Position numbers and translations under genes: made by a program. Positions 49,137-61,831 of a stretch of DNA of 64,000 bases are shown here, piece after piece. This DNA comes from Acarospora socialis (taxonomy: Eukaryota; Ascomycota; Lecanoromycetes; Acarosporales; Acarosporaceae), in assembly GCA_025617375.2 (NCBI GenBank), contig JAMYGW020000002.1:3596001-3660000 (forward strand), read 5' to 3'. The notes beneath the pieces were generated by a model. The model was not told the DNA's origin. It did not search any database and saw nothing but the letters and a program-made list of their open reading frames with translations. The number at the start of each line of letters is the position of its first letter. Positions within the stretch are counted from its first letter, which is position 1.

Positions 49137-49883
49137 AGTAGCGCTCATCCGTATCGAAAGTGAATGGGGACGTGGAAAGTTGAGAGAGCTTTATGACGTG
49201 GTGTAGTCTATCGTATAGGTACGGTGAATAATGACGCAGCACGTAAGCTCTAAAAAAAATAAAAATATGTAAACGTGGATCGATCTGACATGCAGCACGC
49301 CAAGACTTAGATGTCGAGTTCAATATTAAAACTGTCCTTGATAAATGGACCATTACCCATGAGTTGACGATACAATGGATCATAGCGGACTTTATCTCCA
49401 TACCGTTGACGCTCAGCGCAGGAAGGAATATAAGCAAGAAACACTTGATGCTTTGATACATGAGCATAAGGCAGTCAAGAAGGTGCTCAAGGCCCTACTA
49501 GCGCTCCAGGTTGCCGAAAGCTTGCCCTGGCAGTACTGTACGCTTCGTACCTAATTCTTCTCCTGTAGGTCTTATGGTAGGGTTCTTTATATAGATTAAC
49601 CATGGGTCGCGGTTAAGTTGGAGTTATTTCTCTCGTGAGACAGCTCTGGATCTATAAACTTATATATGTATATCAGATGCATCTGAAGAACTGTAACCCT
49701 GATCCCGAGACTAAGCTAGGTTCTGTATACGGTGGACGCTACTAACATCTCAAGATCATGGAGGCCTTGATGGAAGTGTTCTACGTTGCTTCTAATTCTC
49801 TATGTGCAATACGGTTCTCGAGCTAGCCCAGACCTCCCCAGTTGCAACAGAATATAGACAAACAAATGGAAACATAAAGAATC
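49137..49883. other. Intergenic, no gene seen
   Basis: A+T-rich patches and CTGTACGCTTCGTACC-type palindromic words near 49537-49552. No recognised gene. Confidence 0.45.
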
Positions 49884-51865
49884 TTACTGTGCCCCTACCT
49901 CGTTGTATGGGGCATGCGCCACGGCACGTTTCGTGTGGACGTGCTTTTCCTCATTGCTCCCCGCCGGTGAGGATTCGCCGTCGGTCATCGTCTTTCCCGC
50001 CACAACCCCGATATCCGCCGGGTCAGCGTCGGCCTGCACTGGCGGGCCAGAGAACGACTTCCTTCCGCGGATGAAGTACCAAGCTATACTGACCGAGGCG
50101 AACATGGCAAACACGGCCGATGCGTAGTTCATCGTCGATGCCGTAACAGGTATGGCTATCGGCATGCAGAAGAGCACGATGGCAAAAACGATCCAGATTA
50201 CAGTTATGACGTTGATTATGAAGCCGAATTTACCCAATGAAAATGTGGAGTTCCTGACAAGTTTCCGTCCGCGGAGAAGCGAGATCAGGATGGGAACGCC
50301 GTATGATGTGGCCAGGCAGATGGTTGCCACACCGGTAAAGGAGTTGAAAGCAGCAGTCGAACCAAAATATAGCAATCCGAGGAGGCAATCGATGACGGTA
50401 GACAGTACGATACCCCATAGTGGCACATCGAGGCGGTGGTTGACCTTGGACCACAGACGGCTACCTGGGACAGCCCCGTCGCGACTGAAGGCGTACGTGC
50501 AACGACTGGCCGCGGTGAGTGCCCCAACCCCAGCAAAGAAAAGAACCCCTAAGATGAGGAAGAGGAGACCGAAACCACCCGCGGCACTGCCGGTGACAGT
50601 CTTGAAGAGCAGGCCGATTGGCTGCCCGCTGGGAACGGCGAGGAGCATTTGGACGTCCGGTAACACAAACAGAATCGGAACCACTAAATCACCAGGTCAG
50701 TCGAGGCCAAAGTAGAGCTCTGAGGACCGCCTACAGAAGACAACGCCAGTAATACCGGCTGCAGCCACCGAGAGCACCATAGCCTTAGGGACCTCGCGCT
50801 CCGGATGCTGGACTTCCTCGCACATTGCAGCAACCATTCCGTATCCTATACTAGTTAATACAAAGCTCTCTCGACGTGAAATCATGTGAGGTGAATACTG
50901 ACCTGTCAGTGTATAAGCTGCCTGCAGTAAACCAACGAAGAATGACCATCCTGCAGGCCTAGAACCTTAATCAGCTCGAGTTCACCCAACGAGTAGCCCA
51001 CGGCGAGCCCTATTGAAGTGACTGACCATCCGCTCGCTGAAGAATCATAATATCCAAAAGCGTACGCGGCACTCCTTCTGTCTTTCGCCATAACAAGCAG
51101 GGTGATCTAGAATGCAGTTTTCTAAGCTTATTCCGTCTTGTGATGGAGCATGAGACCTTACCATGATGACAACTACACTTGTCGAGGTCCAGTAGAGGCA
51201 CAACTTGTTGATCAAATCCAACCATCTAGTCCCAAAGATATTCACCAACGCGCACACAAGCATGACCGCCCAATAACAGAGAACCGTCTGGTAAGCGTTT
51301 GGAACAAAGTCCTCATTCCATAACGTTATAGCACTCAAAATCATCTGTGCGCCAGAGAAATTGACTATGGGACAATTTAGCTATCCCAGTTAGAACCAGA
51401 GATGATGACATGCACTCACTTGATGTTGTCACAGTCCAGTTCCCGACCAACGTAAGCCAGCCGGTAACCCAGGATGTCAATGGCGCCCACTTCTTGGTGG
51501 AGAGCATGGCACTCCAGTAATACACCCCTCCAGCGGTCGGGTACACGGCGCAGATCTCGGCCAAAGAGGCAGCAATGGCGAGGGAGATGAGAGAGACGAA
51601 TACCCAACCCCAGATGACTGTCACTGAGACCCCGTTGGTTAAGCTGTCGTAGAATGTGGCGGCCAATCCGAAAGGGGTAGCGATGATGGCAAATGATCTA
51701 GGTAGGAGGGCGGGTCAGTCATGTTAACTGCGGGGAGTCAATGAGAATTGCAGGCTTCACTCACAGGCCCATTACGCTTATCATGCTCAAAGATCGAGGC
51801 AATTCACTCTTGTACCCCATCCTCGCCAAGGCCGCATCGGCGTTGACGTCAACCGAGTTCCGCAT
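49884..51865 (-). CDS. APC-superfamily permease (amino acid / GABA / choline type)
   Basis: Exons in reading order are 51865-51765, 51697-51420, 51364-51162, 51106-51027, 50958-50903, 50845-50735 and 50683-49884, encoding 542 residues. The family signature near the first helices is SLSMISVMGLSFAIIATPFG, followed by EICAVYPTAGGVYYWSAML, both typical of fungal choline/GABA permeases (Hnm1/Uga4-like). About twelve hydrophobic segments follow. The EEVQHPEREVPKAM loop and the FAGVGALTAASRCTYAFSRDG segment are characteristic. The C-terminal tail is hydrophilic. Such proton symporters import amines or amino acids across the plasma membrane; the substrate cannot be told from sequence. All six introns (45-70 bases) have good signals and phases close. 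ATG 51865 is the first ATG of the frame, which appears slightly short of some relatives at the N-terminus, so an upstream exon is possible. Confidence 0.9.
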
Positions 51866-52856
51866 GATGACCGCTGGAGCAGTGAAGATGGCACTGGTCG
51901 CAGATTTCCAGATCTAACAGCCAACAACAATTGGATATCAATCAATCTGTAGGAACCACAGCATGAACAGCGAGATTAATGGGATTCATGCAAGATCGAG
52001 TGCTGCGGACATATGTCGGGGGGGAGTGGGGTGCCCCGCCGATCATATGTGAGGGCAAGCCATGGCATGTGTCGAGCATCAGAGTAGTTGGCAGCCAATA
52101 ACTAGTAAGGGGAGACGGCGACCCATAATCGACTAAGCAGACACTTTAGGCCGAGAAATGCCTCACCCCTCTGCTGCTTGCAAGTGTGCAACCAACCATG
52201 TTATTGAGGGATTCCCGTCGCCCTTGTCGTACGTGATCTCGGTGTCGGGTGTCCTATCTCTCTGTGGGGTTTGGGTCTGGGTGAAGATAAGCTTCGGCTG
52301 GGGTGAGCAAAGTCGTGGCTAAGTCAGTTTCGGTAGAGGTAATCGGAAGAACCAAGGATAGTATTACTCCAAAGGGCAGAGTGTGGGGTTACTAACCGCT
52401 CCTGGGTAGCTGGTGGGGAGGCCTCAACGCCTTTGATATCAATATCAATGCATAACTATACAAGTAGAGTACCTATCTTCAAGTTTGAAAGCTTGAGGAC
52501 AAAGTTCAGTTTCCCCGCATGTTTGCCGCGTGGCCATTCATGTAACCGGGAATTCCGAGTATGGGGTAATCTAAGAGCCCTTGGGATTCAGGCGGTCAAT
52601 AAGGCATGTTTGATTGTGCTGATCGACAAGCTCGTGCTCTACAAATACCAAATACTATAATTAAATGCAAGCTAATTAAAGCAGTTGAACAGAGACAACT
52701 CGCACGAACAGAAAGAAAGGCCACTCGAAGTGCACAAGGACCCCAACGTCACCCCTGGACGTTTCAACCCCCTACAGTACGAGTACACATACTTTCATTA
52801 CCACCGAGGCGTTGCCTGTTGAAGAAGGCACCGAGGATTGGTGACCAGTAACCACC
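51866..52856. other. Intergenic, no gene seen
   Basis: This is the promoter side of the permease gene and the 3' flank of the E2 gene, both minus strand. It contains simple A+T-rich patches near 52630-52690 and no recognisable gene. Confidence 0.45.
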
Positions 52857-55402
52857 TTACCGTACCTTATCCATCAGGCTCTCAAGCTCTGCCAACAAGT
52901 CCGATCCTCCATGTTTGTACGTGTTCACGGCAGCATAACCTCCTGTCTGCTCGCGGAAGCTCCGGATGCCTGGGTTCTTCCTTGACCAACCCTTCACAGT
53001 CTTCAATATCTCGTCGCCGTGAACTCTGAAGTGCTGCCTGATAATGTCATCCCATAGCCCCTTCCGCTTTCTCACTGCCATCAGCCAGTTGATCATGGCA
53101 TAGCGGACCGTGAAGCACTGTCGGTGAATGCTGTATTCTTTGCACGCATTCAGCGCGTATCTATCGTAGGCGTCGTTGTTGCCGGGCTCGTTCCGCCAAG
53201 GCTCCGAGCACAGGATCATGCTCTGAATGCTCACCAGGACGGAGATGATTGTGGACTTTTTCGGTTGCCATCTCTCCTCAGCCCGACCGTCGAAGGTGTT
53301 GAGGAGCGATAGACATACTGTTGGAGAGCTTCGTCAGTTGCTGTGGTCAGAATCAATTCTTGTGCAAAGACACACCTTTGCCATCGGCATAGAGGTTGGG
53401 ATTGAAATGGACGACGCCCCCGCCGGTGGTGCAAAAATTTACGTCTGGAGGCTCGGTGGGGAAAGCCGCACCGGCAAAGATGTCAAATCTGTAAGTTCCA
53501 GGCGTTAGCTAAATCTGTCGTGGCGGGTGAACATGACGAGCGTTCTTACTCGAACAGGCCCCCCGCGTAAGGCGTGTCGTCGGGGCCCAACACAAGGCAC
53601 TTCAAAGCTCCCGGAGTCGACAGGGACGATTTGACAAAGATCCCGTCCGGCAAGGAGGTTGCCAGTGTCGCGATTTCTTTGACCATATACTGCATTCTGC
53701 CCAATGGGGGAGACCGCACGCTCTCCAGTTGGCGCAAGGCACCACGATAAGAGAATGTCTCCAGCACCTTGTCCGTCTGCTCCAGAGCGTTGTCGCTATG
53801 AAATTTGCCCCAATTGGGTCGCACAGAAGGACTCTCGGGCTTGTCCTTTACCATCGACGAGATCTTGATGTAGGTGACCACCACTCGTTCGCACAGGTCG
53901 AGCGCCACCTGTCCTGACTTTCCCTTGAATGCGTCTCGAGCGTGCCTCCCTTGAGCAAGCACGATCTGGCTTTGCTTGTATAGATTCTGAAAGCGAGTAA
54001 TAATGGCCGGCGTCAAGTCTTCCTTTTGTTCACCAATCACAAGTAGTTGGTCTCCTTTCAGGTTCTCCCGAGCTTTGCCAAATCCGTCGCGCTTCTTGTC
54101 GCGTTCCGAGAGTGCCTGAAGCCCTGGACTCCACCGTTTGCTGTACCGCTCGCCCGCAACCAGTTGGAGAGTTGCCGGGTGACTCCCTAAAGCTTCGGCG
54201 AACTGGAAAGAGGCGAAGTACAGACCGGATCGTTTAGTCACGTCGTCAATGGAGTCATTTCGTAGAAGCTCGGCGAGCTTGTCTAGTAGGAGACTAAGTT
54301 GAAGCATAGCCTTCACAGCTTTTGGCGGGGTCTTGTCGAATTTGGAGCCTTCTTTGGCAGAGACAGCCGGCAGCAGTACGCATAGAAAGGTCAGAATCTG
54401 TCGTAACAAATCATCCGTTTTCTCATCCGCGCTCCGGAAATCGATCACCAACGGACCTGATCCAGCAAACGTCATGCCGCCGGGATTTTGTTGGAGGGAG
54501 TATACAGCTTGTAATAGCTCCCTTTGATCATCGATGCCATATTGGGCATACCCTACCCCTTTTCCCTGTGTCTCGCACGGTCGTCTAGCCTTTCTTTGTG
54601 CTTGTGCCAGTCTTTCCGCTTGCTTGGTTTGCATCTGCAACTCGACCTGATCATAGCGGGGGAGGAACAACCATATGGCGAAGAGCCTTCCGTGATCACA
54701 GCACCAGTCTAGTGTGAGGCTCTCCAACTGACGTGCGTTGCTTCCTGTTCTTGGCTTTTCGCCACAGCCAAGGCATGTGTTGGCCCCACACTTCGGGTTA
54801 CCACAGGTGATAGCACATATCGAAACGGTGCAAGGCTTCCCTGCTTTGACCTTTGCAACTTCTGCCCATTTCCCAATGATAGTCTTGATTTGCAGGTCTG
54901 TACCTAAGGGTGAGGCGCACTTCCGACACTTGGTACCACTGACCCTGCCATAGAAGTCTCGGAGTGTCTCCAAGTTCTCTTGGATTTCACGTGGGTATTG
55001 ACCGTCCAAGCCGGAATATGCTAGGACAAGCAAGTTCAGTAGTGTGTTTCTTTTGGGGAGACAGACTTTGAACTTGCCTCGCTTCTGGCTTGCGGAGTAC
55101 GCATGGTCGTGTTTCCCATCGCCATACCCTCTGTTTTCTGGCCTAATCTTTGAACGCCATTCATCGCCATGGGCGAAGTCATCGCCATTGACTTTCCCTT
55201 TTCCTTTCATCAATCCATGTGTCTCCGCCCCACTCTGCTTATCATATCTTCGTGGAGTTTGCTGTTCTATGTTGTGATATAGGGTAAACTCATCTAATGC
55301 CTCCTCGTCCAGAAGTTTTTGCAACCTCCGTGCTAGCTGTGCATCCGAATCCATCATTGCAGATGCACGACCCGCAGATGAGCTTTCACCTACGCCATGC
55401 AT
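52857..55402 (-). CDS. Large ubiquitin-conjugating enzyme (BIRC6/UBE2O-like UBC) with Cys-rich zinc-binding-like region
   Basis: Exons in reading order are 55402-53550, 53488-53376 and 53317-52857, encoding 808 residues. The C-terminal UBC fold (about 575-760) carries the catalytic Cys657 in LYADGKVCLSLLNTF, preceded by LVLGPDDTPYAGGLFEFDIF and PTEPPDVNF, as in the large E2/E3 hybrids BIRC6 and UBE2O. Residues 159-235 are Cys-rich: C159xxC162, then Cys191, 196, 200 (TCGNPKCGANTCLGCGEKP, with 205, 210, 213) and CCDH at 234-237. This resembles an IBR/RING2-type zinc site. The N-terminus has an acidic helix SDAQLARRLQKLLDEEAL that could bind ubiquitin (UIM-like, tentative). The middle is helical. 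The likely role is ubiquitin transfer with built-in substrate or ligase function. Introns are well supported (GTAAGA...TTACAG; GTGTGT...CAACAG), and the second one lies directly at the catalytic cysteine. Confidence 0.88.
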
Positions 55403-56197
55403 GTTTCTTGTGGCTTTCGTAGCCCTAGGCGGCGTCGAGAACTGCAGGATCTAGAGTTTAGCCGCTGCTATAGGTCCGGCTTTTGGAATTGTGGATTGTT
55501 GCGCTACTACTACGGTCAAAGTCATCGTTAGCACCCGAGAATCCAGCAGATATTCATACCTGGTTCAATTGCGGGAGTCTTGAGTACCGTAAAAGGTGAT
55601 CAATACCTTGTGATAGAAGCATCCGGTTAATCCAGCCTTATGGAAGTATTAGTATAACTCTCGAATACTGCTGCGTAGGATCAGAGAGCATCTGGGGTAC
55701 TTTAATGGCAAGTATGAGAAAGAAGATTAGAGACGTGGAGTACTGCTTATAATATAGGCGTTAATGTTTTGAAACAAGTTAATGGAGGTTGACGAGCCAG
55801 TCCTTGTGAATACAAGGGCGTACAGTCACAACAGATACTTGAATGTAATACTTCTACGATGAAGAAGCCCAAGCAAGTATGAGTGACAGGACACAATTGT
55901 ATTATCACGAGATAGGAGGATAGGTTGCAAGGAAATTGGGCTTGCACTCTGTGCCGATACATGTTAAGGGACTTTCATACATCCGCTTTGCGCAACAACA
56001 GCAGTTATGAACAACCAAAGCCATTGTTGGTGTGAATGCGGTATGCCCTGCAACGGGAAGTCAAGTGACGTCGCTCTGAAGACAGGGTCAGTTAACACAA
56101 AGTATGAAACAGACTTGAGAACATGATATTCGGCCACGGAACTTTGGGGTGCCAATTTGATTTGTATCGAACAAAATGGGATAGTCCTACCCTTTAA
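55403..56197. other. Intergenic, no gene seen
   Basis: Promoter of the E2 gene and 3' flank of the eIF2D gene. Nothing recognised. Confidence 0.45.
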
Positions 56198-58271
56198 TCA
56201 CTTCTTTTTCCCTTTAGTCTTGTCCAGAACGTTAATCCACTGCTTATTCACGCCCCTTCTTTCCAATGCCTTCGACACAGCATCTTTCTGTGGCCCTTGA
56301 ACCAATATCTCCTTCACAGGATTCTTGGGGCTGGACCCAACAAGTTGAGTTACACTGGTCGAGCTAGCGCAAGTCTTTTGCAATTCATCCGCAAGCGGTT
56401 GAGGGTTGATGTAGAAAGCCTCGACTCCCGAGATCTTCGTCATTGTTTTGTTGCCTGATCGAGTCTCTAACGTGACCTGAACCTTGGGCGGTGTACCAGC
56501 TTTCGGTTTCACATCATCTCTCGTTTCATCGCCGCGGAGGATGGCCCAGAAAGGAGAGCAACACTGCATTATACGATCAATGAGGACGTCTCGCGGTACA
56601 TTGCCTTTGCTGAGGACTTCTCGATCGATTGGAGCTTGCCCATCAAAAACTGCGTTCGCCAAAACAGGGTTGAGATTGATCAAGCGTTTGTTAGTAGCAG
56701 AGACCAATCCTTCAGACTCGAAATAGGCTGTGATGATTGGACGAAGCTCGGATGCAAGATACAGGGACTTGACACTGCTGCCGGAAGATTCAAGAATAGG
56801 GGCGAGCTTGTCTCTAGGCCTGAGCATGGTAATCAGTTTCAACTGCTGGTTTACGGAGGCATCTCCGGTAACCTCCGAATTAGAAGTTGGCCTCGCTCCG
56901 TGCCCATTTGTTCCATTGATATCTTTCTTTGGGAGCTTGTAGGGCACAAAATCAAGGATTGCCCGATCTTCGAAATCCACGTCTAAGATTACAGTCTCAC
57001 CACCATTTCGGTCTTTCGATTTGATTATAAGCTCCTTCTCAAGCTGCTTGATGAACTTTTTGGCAGACTTCCAGCTGGTCTTTTTGATCTGTAATGATGC
57101 GGCTTGAGCAGGGGTGGAGATTGGTAGAAATGGCAGAATCAAGTTAGAGATGACGAACGATTGCGTGATGGGTAGTTGAAGACCATAATTTGGCTCTCCC
57201 CTATGCGTCGTTTTATACTGATACATCGCATATAAGAATGCATTTCGAAAAGCGTCATCAATTTCTGAAAGGACGAGATTAGCGTACGGCCGAGATTGTG
57301 TACTTGTATGCTGGTATAGTGCAGCTGTTAATAAGCAGTTCGACTTACCTTTGGTAGAGAGTTCATGGTCCTCATTGGCGTGGCCTTCATTTTGTTGTGT
57401 GTCTTCCCCGTTCTCGGATCTGGCGTTTTCTTCGTTGGGATTTCCATCATCTGCACTTTGCAATCTATGCAAAGCAACACCACCATCTTCTTGAGAATCG
57501 TCCATGACTCTGCCATCTTCGGCTTCCTCCAATTGAATTTGAGGTTGTGCAAGCCCGTCCCAGCCAACAATACGTTCTGGGGCAAGTCCTCCGCTCGTAT
57601 CGCTGGTGTTCCATGCCCACAATTCGTCCCCTTCCCAATGTACTCCTCGTACTGCGCGGCCTTTCTCCCCCTGGACTTTCTGCAACCCGCTAACGTCAAT
57701 CTCGCAAACACCGACTACCATCGGCACAGTAGGGTTCTCAACACTGGCTATCGCTACGATCGAGTCCTTTTTAGCTTCTCTCGGAAACGGTGGTCCTCCG
57801 GCCAAACCAGGAATCATTAGGTCGGCACCTCCGCGCAGTTTCTGTAGTACGATTGAGGGCGTGTAGAGTAGCGGAACAAGGCGGGGATTATGCCAAAGTG
57901 TATAGACTTGTAGGGTAAAGACGTTAGTCAAGATATGTGCGGAGAAGCCTCTGATACTTACCTGTAGGGAACATCCTCTCCTCAAGTTTGAGCCAGAGAA
58001 CTCGTTGAACCTCACCAGGGTACGCGCCCACATACACCGTTCCAGACACTTTCATCAACTCAGGTCCAGCGGTCGTGATGAACTTGGCAGAGAGAGCGTT
58101 CTCTGGCAACAGTGCATTTCTCAGAGCCCCAAGCCCTGTTGATCCTTGTTTGTCTGCCTCCCGTTCGACCTTTTCAACGCTGGAGATATCGACATGAAAA
58201 TCGGTAATGATCTGATCAGCTATCTTCCGACGATCTGACGACCGCAGGGGCGACAACGGTTTAACCTTCAT
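56198..58271 (-). CDS. TMA64: Translation factor eIF2D (ligatin / Tma64)
   Basis: Exons in reading order are 58271-57962, 57906-57349 and 57264-56198, encoding 644 residues. eIF2D is a ribosome-associated factor that can deliver or remove initiator tRNA without GTP and recycles 40S subunits. Domain order fits: N-terminal DUF1947/PUA-like part (MKVKPLSPLRSSDRRKI...MFPTVYTLWHNPRLVPLL, GGADLMIPGL), an acidic low-complexity linker (about 200-290), a SWIB/MDM2-like stretch in the middle (residues about 410-540, with SLYLASELRPIITAYFESEG) and a C-terminal SUI1/eIF1-like domain (KISGVEAFYINPQPLADELQ ... VKEILVQGPQKDAVSKAL). Both introns have GTAAGT donors; phases close. Divergent partner is SEY1, 362 bases away. 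Confidence 0.92.
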
Positions 58272-58633
58272 CTCCGTTAGCCGGTTTGATACTCATGCAC
58301 GGAGTGCATGCGTCGCCATACATGGGGCTTTTTCTTGAACATCGTGCCGGATTAATGTATTGAATCCGGCCTACAAGATTGTTGAAAATATTTCAGTAGG
58401 ATCCCTCAGATAACTATGTTTCTGTCTTCGACAGTGTACTACGCTCCTTAGCAATGACGTGGGTCACAGTGTCGCGCCAAAGAGGCGAGCTCTTCGCGAA
58501 GTCCAGTTCAACTTGAAATCTAGAACTTCACAAACCAATGCATCTCAGCGATTTCACACTGGACTCATAGCCTCCGCTTCCTCTCCTATGCTACATACTT
58601 GCATCAATTATTGCCTAATCATTCTTGAGTAAA
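58272..58633. promoter_or_regulatory. Shared divergent promoter, eIF2D / SEY1
   Basis: These 362 bases lie between two divergent start codons. They contain CT-rich stretches on the SEY1 side and no recognised operator. Both genes are broadly expressed housekeeping types elsewhere, so a bidirectional promoter is reasonable. Confidence 0.4.
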
Positions 58634-61460
58634 ATGTCGTCGCCGCAGACTGAGGGAAAAGAGCACCGGCCATCGGTCAGTAATAGACATCCAACGGCAC
58701 CGTCTGTTATGCTAGTCAATGGCCACTTTACTTCTGTAGGAGAAACACCCGCGAAAGAGCAATATGAACATGGCATACAGGTCATTGACGAGGACAAAGA
58801 GTTCAAGTAAGTCGACCAAGTTTCGAGTAAGTCCGAACTGTCCACCGTGCTGAGGCCTGTTCGACACCCAGTCCGAAGCTCTCGACGTATTTAAGTCTGG
58901 AAAAGGTGACTCCCGTGGGCTTCAACTATCATCTTATCTCCGTCTTTGGATCACAATCGACGGGGAAGTCCACGCTCCTAAATCACCTTTTCGGCACAGA
59001 GTTCGGGGTTATGTCTGAGGCCGATCGACGGCAGACGACTAGAGGGATATGGCTGTCAAAAAACAAAAGAGACTATGCAGATGGTGGCGCGAAGAAAATG
59101 GCAGAAAATATTCTGGTAATGGACGTGGAAGGGACCGATGGACGGGAAAGGGGCGAGGACCAGGATTTTGAACGGAAAAGCGCGCTTTTTGCACTGGCCA
59201 CGAGCGAAGTGTTGATTGTGAATATATGGGAGCATCAAGTTGGGTTGTACCAAGGGGCCAATATGGGCTTACTTAAGACCGTTTTTGAGGTCAACCTGCA
59301 GCTATTCCTGAAAGACAACAAGTACGTGGGTTTGCGCTGCACGGAACTCGTGCTTGACTGACGCAACAACAGCTCCAACCCCCGCTCTCTTCTATTCTTC
59401 GTCATCCGCGACCACCTGGGTACAACTCCACTTGCAAACCTACGGAACACTCTCATTCAAGATCTCACACGCATTTGGTCATCGCTGTCCAAGCCTTCTG
59501 GGCTGGAAAAGTCTAAGATTGAAGACTACTTTGACTTTGCATTCGCCGCCTTGCCTCACAAGATCCTCCAACCCGAGAAGTTCGTTTCCGAGGTGGACAA
59601 GTTAGGTACCAGATTCACGGAAGGCTTCAGGGATGCTGCCACGGCCGCGGGTTTGCGCGGGGACCACCAACTCGAGGGTGGGATTTTTCTACCCGAATAC
59701 CATCGACGCATACCTGCAGACGGCTTCTCCGTATATGCGCAGGGCGTTTGGGATCAAATCGTCAACAATAAGGATTTGGACTTGCCGACACAGCAAGAAC
59801 TTCTGGCCCAGTTCAGATGCGATGAGATCATGAGAGAAGTCTTGATTACGTTTGACGAAACAATACTGCCATTCGAGCAGAAGCAAGTTGAAGCTGTTAG
59901 AGCGGGCAAACCAGAGATTGTTGGAGGGTTAGGCGCCGCAATGCGGACCTCGAGAATGAAAGTCCTCAAAGCTTTTGAGTCTGAAGGGAGCAGGTATCAC
60001 AAGGGCGTTTTCCAAAGGAAGAAGTTAGAACTGGAAACGAAAGTCGACCAGAGACTCAAGACTCTATTCTTGGGACAGCTTACCGCAGCCCATAAGGCTG
60101 GTCTTAATAGTTTCACCCAAGCAGTCAGCGCCGCCGTGAAAGCTGGCCAGAAGAAAGGGGCCAGTTATGATTTTGCGGAGATTGTAGGCAGAGAGAAGAA
60201 AATAGCAATCGGAAGATTCGAGAAGGAAGCCCGAACTGTGGTCGTAGAGGGTGCCCTTTGGAGCAATTACAAACAAGAGATGGTACTATTTCAGAAGGAC
60301 CTCGATGAAGTCAGTGGAAGTCTGCGGAGAGAGGAAATGCGGAGGCTCGCAACACGAGTCGAGAGATGGGTGAAGTCCAGACTCAGTGAACTGGTTGGCT
60401 TACAGTTCAATGCACTCGGCATTGTACGTGGCCAGTCGAAGGTGTCCGAAAACGGAGAAAAGCCGACCAGTGAAAAGGACATCTGGGATAGAATATGGGA
60501 TGTATTTACTACCACGGTGCAAGAGGCCGAGCGAAGGTTCTCTGAAAGAGCAAGGAGCTTTGATGCCAGCCCGGCGGAAGTGGAAGTCGGCCTATGGAGG
60601 CTCCGAAGGAAGTCATGGGGTGTACTGAGGGCCAAGATTGACGAGGAAGTGATGGAGGGGAATCTCTTGTTGAAACTACGAGAGAACTTTGAGGATAAGT
60701 TCAGGTATGATGAGGCTGGAGTTCCGCGAATATGGAGACCGACGGACGACATCGAGGGTGTGTATACCAAAGCTCGGGAGTCGACTCTGACACTCATCCC
60801 GCTTCTGTCCCGATTCCAACTTCAAGAGACCTCCGCGCCGCCACCCCTCGATGACTGGATCGGCCATGCCCCAGCATCCGTGTCTCCTGCCGATGAAGAA
60901 GATCTTGTGCCAATTGGCGGAGTCGATGACGAGGATGGGAAAAGCCTTGAGGAAGAGATGACTATTCTTAGTGAGGCAAAGCAACAGGATCTCACCGTAC
61001 GATTCAAAAAGATGGCGGATGGAGTATATGTGGAAGCCAAGAGGAGCGCCATTGGTGGGATGACACAAGTGCCGCTCTACTTTTACGGCCTGTTGCTGGC
61101 GCTTGGTTGGAACGAGATTGTTGCTGGTAAGTTCTCCACAAAGATGTTTTGCTTCGAGCGCTGACCATTCATTCAGTTCTCCGCAACCCCGTTTACTTCA
61201 TGTTCTTAATTCTTCTCGGGATCGGTGCCTATGTCACCTACACACTCAATCTTTGGGGTCCGATGCTCAAGATGACTAATGCGGCCTCGCAACAAGCACT
61301 AGAGGAGGGAAAGAAGCGACTACGAGAGTTTCTCGAGTCTTCAGATACCGGTCGTCAAGCTATTGCAATGTCTGGCCGGGACGACATTCCAATGCGCAAG
61401 ATGAATGGTAGTGGAAGGCTGGTGACTTCGACTGCTGAGGAGGAGGACGACGACATATGA
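58634..61460 (+). CDS. SEY1: Sey1 / RHD3 dynamin-like ER-fusion GTPase
   Basis: Exons are 58634-58806, 58872-59321, 59373-61126 and 61177-61460, encoding 886 residues. Sey1 (atlastin/RHD3 family) fuses ER tubules and keeps the ER network three-way junctions. The GTPase domain has the P-loop [19 protein letters not shown] (from Gly84), switch with [10 protein letters not shown]3 [23 protein letters not shown] and the G4 region FVIRDHLG. A long helical-bundle middle domain follows (about 330-760), then two closely spaced hydrophobic segments ([18 protein letters not shown] and [19 protein letters not shown]) and a cytosolic amphipathic tail, all as in the family. Introns carry GTAAGT or GTACGT donors and the last one interrupts the membrane hairpin. 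ATG 58634 is the first ATG of the frame. Confidence 0.95.
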
Positions 61461-61831
61461 AATAACGACAACTTGTGTCAGAGATACCCTTATCCGCTCA
61501 CGGTCATTGCGTGCACTGCTGCCAATGGGCCCATTCATAAGACCGTACATTCTTGTGTTTTTTTCAGCCAATACATGGCACTCCGGTGGTCACGCATTTG
61601 AGTACATATCTCATGTGCGATTGTTGGAACTCTTGTCAAAGTGTAGCTTAACCTTCACAAATCATTGTAGCCAGTAGGCTGAAATACAGTATATCATAAT
61701 CGATATGGTGGACGAAGTGGTTTTAGTCAGCCTACGCGTGCCTCGGCACACGGAAAGTCGCGTTTTCCGACTTGATATGCACAATGCTCTGACCTGACTG
61801 TCTAGCTCCTGAAGAAAGAGAAAGCAGTTGG
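61461..61831. other. Short intergenic region
   Basis: The 371 bases between SEY1 and the thioesterase gene hold the SEY1 3' UTR and the next promoter. No feature seen. Confidence 0.45.

Noticed and set aside
55028-55073. Possible 46-base intron (GTCTGT...CCTAG) inside exon 1 of the E2 gene
   Set aside because: Removing it would shift the frame and destroy the open downstream sequence, whereas reading through is fully open.
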